Assembly: GCA_009781525.1 (NCBI GenBank)
Contig: WQXZ01000033.1
Coordinates: 1 to 12,489, forward strand
Length of the DNA: 12,489 nt
Source: Coriobacteriia bacterium
GTDB taxonomy: Bacteria > Actinomycetota > Coriobacteriia > Coriobacteriales > UBA8131
Reading direction: 5' to 3'
In this document: piece by piece, positions 1 through 6,122 of the stretch
How the letters are laid out: the number at the start of each line of letters is the position of its first letter
How positions within the stretch are numbered: the stretch's first letter is position 1
Made by a program: the position numbers and the translations under genes
The notes under the pieces: generated by a model
What the model was told of the DNA's origin: nothing
The model's input: only the letters and a program-made list of their open reading frames with translations
Database searches by the model: none

Positions 1-1038
1 CTTATATCCTTGACGACTCTTGTGTTTGAAGTTCTCAGTTGTGTGATAGCCAGTATCACTTAATACCCAGTCTCTAAGTTCCCAATCGCTTTTCTTGATT
101 GACTGGGAAAGAACATAGCCATTGCCTTGAAGCACACAGGCAGCGATATTGTCTGAGGTGTTGATGGCTCTATCGGCTACCATCACGACACGTCCGATAC
201 TGTCATAGTTCTCTTTTACCCGCTTTAGCACTGGTATCGCTGTCAGACAGTCGGCAGTGTTTCCGGGGAACAGCTCGAAGTGCAGCGGCAAGCCTTCAGA
301 ATCCATCAATAGCCCCATGGAGATGATCGGGGATCGCTTGTTTTCCTTTGATGGACCCTCTTTACGCAGACCTGGCTTTATTACCTCACCGGTAAGCTCA
401 TCGATTTTGTCATCGTCGCTTTTGTCGATCTCGAAATAGTAGTTGGTGGTGTCATAGTAGACATCCTCTGTCTTCCTGTCCCTCAAACGGGCAAGAACTG
501 TGTTGATGCGGGCTATAACACCGTCTTTGTGCTCGGCGAAGAAGTCCAGTGCCCGATAGAGGTCACGCTCAGTGAAGTCACTTCTGTCGAAGTACCTGCC
601 TTTGCTCCCATGATCATGGATCTTTGATCCAGGATCTAGGAGGCGTTGCCAGATGAGGATACTAAATATGGCATTTGGGTTGTACTTAAACCCCCGGCTT
701 TTCGCCCTTGCCTGCCAGAAACGATCCAGTTCTAGAGAGTAGTACTTATCAGCCAATACGAAGTAACCCACGTTTTTGCGATTGTCAGTGCGCATATCTA
801 TCTTCTTGTCCCTGGAAAACTCAAGTGTGACGCTGCCATGCTCTTCTTGCCATTTAGCTTCAAGCTCCACAGCACGCTTCTCAAGCCTTGCCATATCGTC
901 ATCAAAGCTAGGGTCGCTAGGATCAAAGTAGCCGATCGACTCATAGGTCTTAGCCCTGGTTACTTTGCCGTCTTTGTAAGAGCGTACGATAGAGACATAT
1001 ACCCTACCATCCGGTCTACGTGATTTCCTCAAGAACAT
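1..1038 (-). CDS. IS1634-type (IS4 superfamily) transposase, C-terminus beyond the window
   Basis: DDE transposase that would cut and paste its own insertion sequence. The minus-strand frame is open from the ATG at 1038 to the window edge (346 codons, no stop), and an AGGAGG-like site lies just upstream (GGAGGTTATC before ATG). The N-terminus has a short basic beta-rich segment (MFLRKSRRPDGRVYVSIVRS) and a charged helix near residues 50-65, as in IS1634-family proteins. The first catalytic Asp is D196 in YYDTTNYYFE and the second is D289 in VMVADRAINTS. The Glu and its Y-R-E-K signature would lie in the missing part. Family members are usually 500-600 residues, so roughly 60% is visible. No frameshift or internal stop was found, so the visible part looks intact. 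Assignment to IS1634 rather than another IS4-group family is from recall of these motifs. Confidence 0.88.
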   Translation of the reverse strand, partial: MFLRKSRRPDGRVYVSIVRSYKDGKVTRAKTYESIGYFDPSDPSFDDDMARLEKRAVELEAKWQEEHGSVTLEFSRDKKIDMRTDNRKNVGYFVLADKYYSLELDRFWQARAKSRGFKYNPNAIFSILIWQRLLDPGSKIHDHGSKGRYFDRSDFTERDLYRALDFFAEHKDGVIARINTVLARLRDRKTEDVYYDTTNYYFEIDKSDDDKIDELTGEVIKPGLRKEGPSKENKRSPIISMGLLMDSEGLPLHFELFPGNTADCLTAIPVLKRVKENYDSIGRVVMVADRAINTSDNIAACVLQGNGYVLSQSIKKSDWELRDWVLSDTGYHTTENFKHKSRQGYK

Positions 1039-1140
1039 GATAACCTCCGAAACAGTCTGATAGCAGCATAAGCATAACATATTCATCCATCATCAACCAC
1101 CAGTATCTTTCATAATACTTGACAAAAAATGCCCTGTTTG
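1..1140 (-). mobile_element. Insertion sequence (IS1634-like), partial; right end not resolved
   Basis: The transposase gene shows that an IS occupies the left end of the window. Its upstream end should lie in the roughly 100-150 bp between the start codon (1038) and about 1190. The opposite end is outside the window, so terminal inverted repeats and target duplication cannot be matched and the boundary given is approximate. Confidence 0.5.
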
Positions 1141-1329
1141 GGCTCCCTGAACTGTGCATATGTACTAAAGGGTTCTTAAAGTGGTGTCAAACAATGGCGC
1201 CAGCTGCACTGCCGCCCCGCCGCGGCACTCAAGCATTCTGCTAACCTACAGGAGGATCATCGCGTCACCCTGTGCGCATACACGCTATTATTAGAGTCTC
1301 AGAGATGGCAACAACGACGGAAGCTACCA
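1039..1329. other. Gap between IS transposase and tadA; no gene seen
   Basis: It holds the transposase leader on the minus strand, the unresolved IS end, and the tadA leader. A short GC-rich hairpin is possible (TGCCGC 1210-1215 with GCGGCA 1222-1227). A TATTAT at 1286-1291 could be a -10 for tadA, but no good -35 stands at the right distance. An AGGAGG at 1250-1255 is not followed by a start codon at usable spacing. No tRNA or SRP RNA was recognised. Confidence 0.4.
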
Positions 1330-1827
1330 ATGAATGACCTTGTCTACAAATCGCGCCAGGAACAAGACGAGCACTTCATGTCGCTGGCAATCGCTCAAGC
1401 CAAGCAGGCACTCGCGCTCGGCGAAGTTCCGGTCGGCGCCGTCATAGTGCACGGAACCGAGGTCATCGCCTCTGCATACAACCGCCGCGAAATCGACTCC
1501 GATCCATCAGCCCATGCTGAACTCATCGCGATAACCAACGCTGCAAAGCAGTTCAACAACTGGCGGATGAGCGACTGCACCATATACGTGACCCTTGAGC
1601 CCTGCCTGATGTGCGCAGGCCTAATGCACCAGGCACGCATCACCCGCTGCGTCTATGGCGCGTCCGACCCGAACGCCGGCGCCCTTGGCTCACTCTACGA
1701 AGTACACGCCGACCACCGCCTCAACCACAACTTCGCAGTAACTACCGGCGTACTGCAGCAAGAATGCGCCGACCTACTGGCAACCTTCTTTCAATCCCTT
1801 CGCACACAAAGAGATCCATCTGGATAA
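1330..1827 (+). CDS. tadA: tRNA-specific adenosine-34 deaminase TadA
   Basis: Zinc-dependent deaminase converting adenosine to inosine at the wobble position of tRNA-Arg(ACG), allowing it to read CGU, CGC and CGA; cytosolic and normally essential. The 165-residue product has the full cytidine/deoxycytidylate-deaminase core: GEVPVGAVIV (31-40), the H-A-E site (H62, E64 as proton shuttle) and the P-C-x-x-C zinc site (P91, C92, C95). DPNAGALGSL (113-122) follows, typical of TadA. The length matches the family. The ATG at 1330 has GGAAG six bases upstream; the in-frame Met17 would still keep the domain but has no better ribosome site. It stands alone, with an IS on its left and an ABC operon on its right. 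The stop codon is inside a long inverted repeat. Confidence 0.96.
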   Translation: MNDLVYKSRQEQDEHFMSLAIAQAKQALALGEVPVGAVIVHGTEVIASAYNRREIDSDPSAHAELIAITNAAKQFNNWRMSDCTIYVTLEPCLMCAGLMHQARITRCVYGASDPNAGALGSLYEVHADHRLNHNFAVTTGVLQQECADLLATFFQSLRTQRDPSG

Positions 1828-1867
1828 AACCTCGGCTGCGAGCACGGAAACAAGGTCTTATCCAGAT
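1818..1867 (+). terminator. Long hairpin spanning the tadA stop codon, possible terminator
   Basis: ATCTGGATAA (1818-1827) is perfectly complementary to TTATCCAGAT (1858-1867), and after one mismatch ACCT (1829-1832) pairs with AGGT (1853-1856). The loop is about 20 nt. The left arm contains the last codons and the TAA of tadA. No T-run follows the right arm, so it is not a standard intrinsic terminator; it may stabilise the 3' end or aid Rho-dependent stopping. Confidence 0.45.
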
Positions 1868-1917
1868 ATGAATCACCACGATGCTGCATGCTGCCGGCTG
1901 TTCAGGTCAACGAAAAA

Positions 1918-1948
1918 GCAGTAATCTGTTGTTAGCAAAAATTACTGT
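1918..1948. promoter_or_regulatory. Dyad upstream of the ABC operon, candidate operator
   Basis: CAGTAAT (1919-1925) and ATTACTG (1941-1947) form an exact inverted repeat with a 15-nt spacer, extended by a G-T pair. It lies about 45 bp ahead of the ATPase start, where a repressor site or leader hairpin would sit. A tandem ATGCTGC repeat lies just upstream near 1880-1894. I see no confident -35/-10 pair and no regulator gene nearby. Confidence 0.3.
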
Positions 1949-1991
1949 GAGGGCTCGCAAAAAGTGACCAGCGCAGGTTGAAAGGTTGACG

Positions 1992-2876
1992 ATGGCTGTT
2001 ATTGAAGCGCACGGTTTGAAGAAGCGATTCGGCAAGACTCAGGCTCTGGACGGGACTGACCTGACTGTCAACGCGGGCGAGGTGTATGGTTTCATCGGCC
2101 CGAATGGAGCTGGAAAGTCGACGACTATTCGTATTCTGCTGGGTATTATCCAAGCGGACAGTGGGTCGGCTCAGATATTCGGTCAGGATGTCTGGCGCGA
2201 TGCGGTCAGTCTGCATCGACGGATGGCGTATGTTCCTGGAGACGTGAATCTTTGGCCGAACCTGACCGGTGGCGAGGTGATTGACCTGTACCTGCGCCTG
2301 CGCCGCAATACTGAGCGGCGTTATCGTGACGAGCTGATAGAGCGATTCGACTTTGACCCCAGCAAGAAGTGCGGCAGCTACTCCAAGGGCAACAGGCAGA
2401 AGGTCGCGCTGGTTGCAGCTTTTTCGGCAAACGCCGACCTGTATGTGCTGGACGAGCCGACCAGCGGACTCGACCCCCTCATGGAGGTGGTTTTTCGGCA
2501 ATGCGTTGCAGAGGCAATCGAGCGTGGCGCGACGGTGCTTCTGTCGAGCCACATTCTCTCTGAGGTTGAGCAGCTGTGTGACCGGATTTCGATTATCGCG
2601 CAAGGGCGCATTATTGACAGCGGCAGCATGGCGGAGTTGCGTCACCTGACCAGAAACCACATCAGCCTCCTGACCAGCGATGATGTCAGTGGGCTGGCGG
2701 ATTTGGCCGGAGTCTTTAACCTGTCAATCGAAGGTAACCGTGTCAGTTTTGATATGGATAATAACCAGACCAGCCAAATGCTGGGCTTTCTTGCTGGTAA
2801 ACAAATAGAGCACCTGAATAGCTCTCCACCGACACTGGAGGAGTTATTCATGAGCCACTATTCGGGTGCGCTGTAA
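1992..2876 (+). CDS. ABC-2 type exporter ATP-binding protein (drug/antibiotic family)
   Basis: Cytoplasmic ATPase subunit that drives the permease encoded directly downstream. The 294-residue product has Walker A GPNGAGKST (36-44), a Q-loop region (VPGDVNLWPNLTGGE, 81-95), the variant signature YSKGNRQK (130-137) in place of LSGGQ, Walker B YVLDEP with D154 and E155, the D-loop SGLD (158-161) and the H-loop His187. The YSKGNRQK/VPGDVNLWP combination is, from recall, typical of actinobacterial ATPases partnered with 'exporter of polyketide antibiotics' permeases. The C-terminal ~80 residues are the usual variable extension. ATG 1992 is preferred to the in-frame TTG at 1986 because AAAGG ends six bases before it. 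The stop is 13 bp before the permease ATG, so the two are surely co-transcribed. The transported substrate cannot be read from the sequence. Confidence 0.93.
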   Translation: MAVIEAHGLKKRFGKTQALDGTDLTVNAGEVYGFIGPNGAGKSTTIRILLGIIQADSGSAQIFGQDVWRDAVSLHRRMAYVPGDVNLWPNLTGGEVIDLYLRLRRNTERRYRDELIERFDFDPSKKCGSYSKGNRQKVALVAAFSANADLYVLDEPTSGLDPLMEVVFRQCVAEAIERGATVLLSSHILSEVEQLCDRISIIAQGRIIDSGSMAELRHLTRNHISLLTSDDVSGLADLAGVFNLSIEGNRVSFDMDNNQTSQMLGFLAGKQIEHLNSSPPTLEELFMSHYSGAL

Positions 2877-2889
2877 GGTGGGAGCGCGT

Positions 2890-4656
2890 ATGTCTTCGAG
2901 CCAGGCATCCAACCAGCGCGCCACGCAGCGGCAGCCCGCCGCGCAGCGCCCGCCTGCCAACCAGCAGCCCACCACGCAGCCGCCCACCACGCAGCCCGCG
3001 CCCGCCACGCAGCCGCCAGCCGCGCAGCGCCCGCCCGCCAACCAGCAGCCTGCCGCGCAGCGGCAGCCCGCCAGCCAAAACTTCGCAGGATTCACCTACC
3101 TGGTGCGTTTCATCCTCCGACGCGACCGCTTCTATCTGCCTTGCTGGCTAATCGGACTGGCCTCGATGGCGTGCCTCTATGTTCCCGAGATGAACGCGTT
3201 TCTGGGAAGCGAGCAGTCAGCGCAGGTGCTGATAGAAATGACCAAGAACCCAGCGATGATCGCTATCATGGGCATACCATACGGCCATGAAGTCGGACCA
3301 CTATATGCTCAGTTTATGCTGGTATATACCGCTTTGACAGTTGGAATCTTCAACATCATGTTTGTCGTCAGGCATACGCGTAAAGACGAAGAAGAAGGCC
3401 GCTCCGAGATTCTGGCTTCTCTGCCGGTCGGTCGCTCAGCATCACTCCTCGCAGTAACAACAGTGGCTTTAGCAGCCAATATACTAATCGGGATTGTAAT
3501 CACAGCCATCTTCGCAGCCCTTGCCATCGAGGGAATGAACGTCCAGGGCGCGCTGGTCTTCGGCTTTGCAATCGCAGCAACCGGACTGACCTACGCTGGA
3601 CTGGCCGCCCTTATCGCACAACTATGCAGCACCGCCAAAGCCACTACTTCATCCAGCCTCATCATCCTTGGCGTGAGCTACTTAATCAGAGCCTATGGAG
3701 ACATGCAGGATAGCTCCATCGCCCTGCTGTCACCACTCGGTGTTGCCCAGCGAGTGCAAGCCTGGGCTGGCGACAAGCTTTGGCCGATTGCCTTACTCAC
3801 CATCGAAGCAGCGCTGCTGCTACTCTGCGCTTTCGTGCTAATCAGCCGACGTGATTCAGCAGCAGGATTGCTCCCAGCAAAAGATGGACGCCGCCACGCC
3901 TCCCCGCTACTCAGCAACGAACTGGCGCTGGCATGGCGTTTAACGCGGTCAACCTGCATAATATGGCTCGGTGGACTCTTCACTTTCGGCGCGATGTTCG
4001 GCCTGATTTTTCCCGAAATGGTCAGCTTCTTTGAGACCAACGACCTCTATCGCCAAATCATCGGCATCGGCATAACCGACACAGACACGCTGATCCGCGC
4101 TTTCATCGACTTCCTGATGCTACTGACAACCGTGCTCTCAGCAGTAGCAGTCTGCCAGGTGGTCGAAAAATGCCTGGCAGAAGAGCGCCGCGGACGCACC
4201 GAGCAACTCTACAGCAAATCGGTCAGCAAAGTAACCATGCTAGGCAGCTACACCCTAATCGCCCTGATCATGGCGGTCGCGTTGCAGGTCGCCCTGGCGC
4301 TGGGAGCATACCTGGCCGCATCCACAGTGACCGACTCCGCGCCCACCCTCAAGCTGCTGCTGACCTCAGCCCTGCGCTACACACCGGCACTGATAGTCTT
4401 TGTCGGCCTAACAGCAATCCTGGTCGGACTCGCCCCCAAAGCCATCGCCACCATCTGGGCTTTCCTGGTCTACAACTTCCTGCTGCTCTACTTTGGCAAT
4501 CTGATTAAACTACCCAACCTGGTCAAACAGCTGAGCCCCATGACCTGGGTTAAGCCTGGAGCCTCCACTGTCGTCGTCGCCTGTACCTGCCTGTTAGGAT
4601 TCTTTGGAGTAGCAGTAGCTCTAACATCCTACCGCCGTCGCGATATCTGGGGATAA
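2890..4656 (+). CDS. ABC-2 type two-domain permease, COG3559-like, with Pro/Gln/Ala-rich N-terminal tail
   Basis: Membrane subunit of the exporter. The 588-residue product has about 60 disordered Pro/Gln/Ala residues (5-63), then two homologous membrane halves. The first half carries the cytoplasmic motif RHTRKDEEEGRSEI (161-174) leading into LPVGR; the second half has a matching EERRGRTEQL near residue 431. This two-fold arrangement, with several hydrophobic segments per half, is the pattern I recall for 'exporters of polyketide antibiotics' (COG3559). Family members are usually about 530 residues and begin near FAGFTYLVRF (65), so the tail is an addition. ATG 2890 has AAGGTGGGAG five bases upstream; a GTG at 2866 overlapping the ATPase stop is less likely. 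The likely role is efflux of a drug or of a self-made compound. Confidence 0.88.
   Translation: MSSSQASNQRATQRQPAAQRPPANQQPTTQPPTTQPAPATQPPAAQRPPANQQPAAQRQPASQNFAGFTYLVRFILRRDRFYLPCWLIGLASMACLYVPEMNAFLGSEQSAQVLIEMTKNPAMIAIMGIPYGHEVGPLYAQFMLVYTALTVGIFNIMFVVRHTRKDEEEGRSEILASLPVGRSASLLAVTTVALAANILIGIVITAIFAALAIEGMNVQGALVFGFAIAATGLTYAGLAALIAQLCSTAKATTSSSLIILGVSYLIRAYGDMQDSSIALLSPLGVAQRVQAWAGDKLWPIALLTIEAALLLLCAFVLISRRDSAAGLLPAKDGRRHASPLLSNELALAWRLTRSTCIIWLGGLFTFGAMFGLIFPEMVSFFETNDLYRQIIGIGITDTDTLIRAFIDFLMLLTTVLSAVAVCQVVEKCLAEERRGRTEQLYSKSVSKVTMLGSYTLIALIMAVALQVALALGAYLAASTVTDSAPTLKLLLTSALRYTPALIVFVGLTAILVGLAPKAIATIWAFLVYNFLLLYFGNLIKLPNLVKQLSPMTWVKPGASTVVVACTCLLGFFGVAVALTSYRRRDIWG
2938..3050 (+). 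repeat. In-frame DNA repeat encoding the permease's Pro/Gln tail
   Basis: A 32-bp unit at 2938-2969 recurs at 3019-3050 with a single C/T difference; the copies are 81 bp (27 codons) apart. Both encode AAQRPPANQQP. Smaller CAG/CCC-type runs (PTTQPPTTQP) lie between them. Unit lengths are multiples of three, so gain or loss would keep the frame. Confidence 0.8.
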
Positions 4657-4984
4657 AACCTCGCTCGCGCAAACGCAAGCCACTTTTACTCGCGAGTTGC
4701 GGGACCTGACCGGTTACCAACACCTAGCCACGCTCCTTGCGCGCCCAACCTTAGATCACAAGCCTCACCAGGCACGCCTGTCTTTTGTTGCTGCTAACAC
4801 TGCGTGAACTTCATGGTGGCTGTAGACCGCGTCTAATAGAACCTTCTCCAACTGGACGTATGCTGGGAACCATCCAAGATTCACTGCCTAGCTAGACAGC
4901 GACCTTCAACTGCCCAGACAACGAACCCACCAATTCCAACCTTGGGTGTCGTGGCTGGCGCAGTACAGTGATACCGATGGGGTG

Positions 4985-5171
4985 ATTGCCAAACGAAAAG
5001 CAGTTGATGGCAAAAAATCGCCTTCGTCGGTGCTATAGATAAGAGAAATCCTGCGTTATCACAGGCTATGTTAAATAAAAGCCTGGTTTTCGCTTGGATT
5101 TCGTGACTTAAAGCTACTCCGGACACCGACAAAGGCGATTTTTTGCCACCAACTGCTTTTCGTTTGGCAAT
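4985..5171. repeat. 187-bp element with 48-bp terminal inverted repeats (MITE-like or long hairpin)
   Basis: The 48-bp left arm (4985-5032, starting ATTGCCAAACGAAAAGC) matches the reverse complement of the right arm (5124-5171) at 46 of 48 positions. The 91-bp centre holds nested dyads: GAAATCC (5045-5051) with GGATTTC (5096-5102), and CAGGCT (5062-5067) with AGCCTG (5080-5085). The structure fits a miniature inverted-repeat element or an IS derivative that lost its transposase. No clear target duplication was seen at its edges, and a transcript would fold into one long hairpin. Confidence 0.75.
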
Positions 5172-5258
5172 GCTGGTCTTTAGGAGTGTCCCCGAGGTTA
5201 TCGGAGCGCTCAGTGGAGCTCAGTTCGGTCAGTTCCCCTAGGTTTACTGAAACCAGCG

Positions 5259-5310
5259 CAACTGGCACAGCCTGACTTACTTTAGGCAGACACCCCGAAC
5301 CATCTCGACA
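5259..5310. repeat. Degenerate dispersed repeat, copy 1
   Basis: CAACTGGCACAGCCTG (5259-5274) and CCCGAACCATCTCGACA (5294-5310) match the pair at 11939-11954 and 11975-11991 with one difference in each block and a similar spacer (19 versus 20 nt). The middle is diverged. This looks like two old copies of one sequence of unknown nature. Confidence 0.5.
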
Positions 5311-5617
5311 GAAGAAGGAGTGTGTGGGGATCGACCGTATACAGTAGAGCAAAGCACACAATGTTCCAGCTGAAGCACCGCCACATCGTACGCACTCAAA
5401 CCGGCTTTCAAGCAAGGCCGAATGCACGCGAAAATCTATATGCAAAGCAATCATCATGCTGTAATGCGAGAAAAAATGTGTATGGTGTTGCTAAATATTC
5501 ACATCTGTTGTGCAAAAGAGCTAGAACTGTTTTTACTATCTTTACTCCATGAAATCTGAGTATAAACATTGCACTAATATCAAGCGTTTTTGTTGTGAGA
5601 ATAAGAGAGGAGGAACC

Positions 5618-5872
5618 ATGGCAAAAGAATTTTTGAAAAGTCAGAAGCTCTTCAGAGATAGCAGACAAAAATCCAGATATCAGCACTTGGAAGCTCTGAA
5701 TCAAAAAGCCCAAGGAAGCCTTAAGCATTGCCAGCCAAAAACCCAGGCTGAGAAACGAGGGCTCTTCCAAATGGGCAAGACACCACTGAGGATACTTTGG
5801 GAAGGTAATCGGTTCGGTGGTGTCTATGACTTAACTTTATCATTAATCAAAGCGGTACGACAATTGGCATGA
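5618..5872 (+). CDS. Small basic protein of unknown function (84 aa)
   Basis: I do not recognise the product. The ATG at 5618 is preceded by an AGGAGG (5608-5613) with four bases between, one of the best ribosome sites in the window, which is the main reason to accept it. The protein is rich in Lys, Arg and Gln (MAKEFLKSQKLFRDSRQKSR at the start), with no signal peptide, and ends in a mildly hydrophobic stretch (GGVYDLTLSLIKAVRQLA). The frame is open further upstream to an ATG at 5549, but that start has no ribosome site. Its TGA overlaps the ATG of the next small ORF (ATGA). It may be a real small gene, the front of a decayed larger one, or a leader for the transporter operon 250 bp downstream. 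Confidence 0.45.
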   Translation: MAKEFLKSQKLFRDSRQKSRYQHLEALNQKAQGSLKHCQPKTQAEKRGLFQMGKTPLRILWEGNRFGGVYDLTLSLIKAVRQLA

Positions 5873-5988
5873 AGGCCGATGTCACTGTATCGTTAATTGC
5901 TGGCTTTATGGCGATAGCATCATTCTGCTTGATGATGCAAACAGATTCCTCTGAAGCGGTCTGTGTGCTATTGCCACCAGATGATTAG
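5869..5988 (+). CDS. Predicted 39-aa membrane micropeptide, coupled to the preceding ORF
   Basis: The ATG overlaps the previous stop (ATGA, 5869-5872), the classic layout for translational coupling, and it has no ribosome site of its own. The product begins MKADVTVSLIAGFMAIASFC, giving one hydrophobic segment of about 19 residues, followed by a short acidic tail ending LLPPDD. No family is recognised. It ends 134 bp before the first transporter. It could be a small membrane partner, or the tail of a gene broken by a frameshift at 5869. Confidence 0.35.
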   Translation: MKADVTVSLIAGFMAIASFCLMMQTDSSEAVCVLLPPDD

Positions 5989-6122
5989 TAAAGAGCCTCT
6001 CAATTACCCTTGGAAGAGCCATCCAGGTTCCCATTTGCTTCCAGAAGAATCCGATTATTTAACACCCGAATGGGTGAGATTTTAATTTTCGAAAGCGATC
6101 CAACTTATGAAGGAGAAATTCT
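5989..6122 (+). promoter_or_regulatory. Leader of the first transporter/URO-D module
   Basis: Two small dyads are visible: TGGAAG (6011-6016) with CTTCCA (6038-6043), and CACCC (6063-6067) with GGGTG (6072-6076) around a GAAT loop, the latter followed by a T-rich stretch (6080-6089). That last part is a weak terminator- or attenuator-like shape. AAGGAG at 6110-6115 is the ribosome site of the transporter. I could not define a promoter. Confidence 0.3.

Larger units (their letters stand above)
4657..5617. other. Long gene-poor gap between the exporter and the small ORFs
   Basis: No frame on either strand has both a ribosome-binding site and a recognisable protein. Short minus-strand frames run through 4881-5132 and 5071-5457, but they cross the inverted-repeat element and carry no family signal. 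The first bases (GGATAAAACCTCG, 4651-4663) repeat the sequence at the tadA stop. The gap also holds the 187-bp inverted-repeat element (4985-5171) and a degenerate sequence shared with 11939-11991. No convincing terminator follows the permease. A TATAAA at 5561-5566 is a possible -10 for downstream genes without a clear -35. Confidence 0.5.

Noticed and set aside
1039..2000. tRNA or SRP RNA gene near tadA
   Set aside because: No GTTCRA loop, acceptor pairing or SRP tetraloop motif was found on either strand.
1932..2660. 242-codon minus-strand frame opposite the ABC ATPase
   Set aside because: Shadow of a gene with every ABC motif; its translation resembles no protein and no ribosome site was found.
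2866..2889. GTG start of the permease overlapping the ATPase stop
   Set aside because: The ATG at 2890 has a better-placed AAGGTGGGAG; the GTG has no good site.
5071..5457. 128-codon minus-strand frame
   Set aside because: Runs into the 48-bp inverted repeat, no recognisable domain and uneven composition.
5408..5770. 120-codon hydrophobic minus-strand frame
   Set aside because: Opposite the small ORF with the strong AGGAGG site; starts at a TTG without a good ribosome site.
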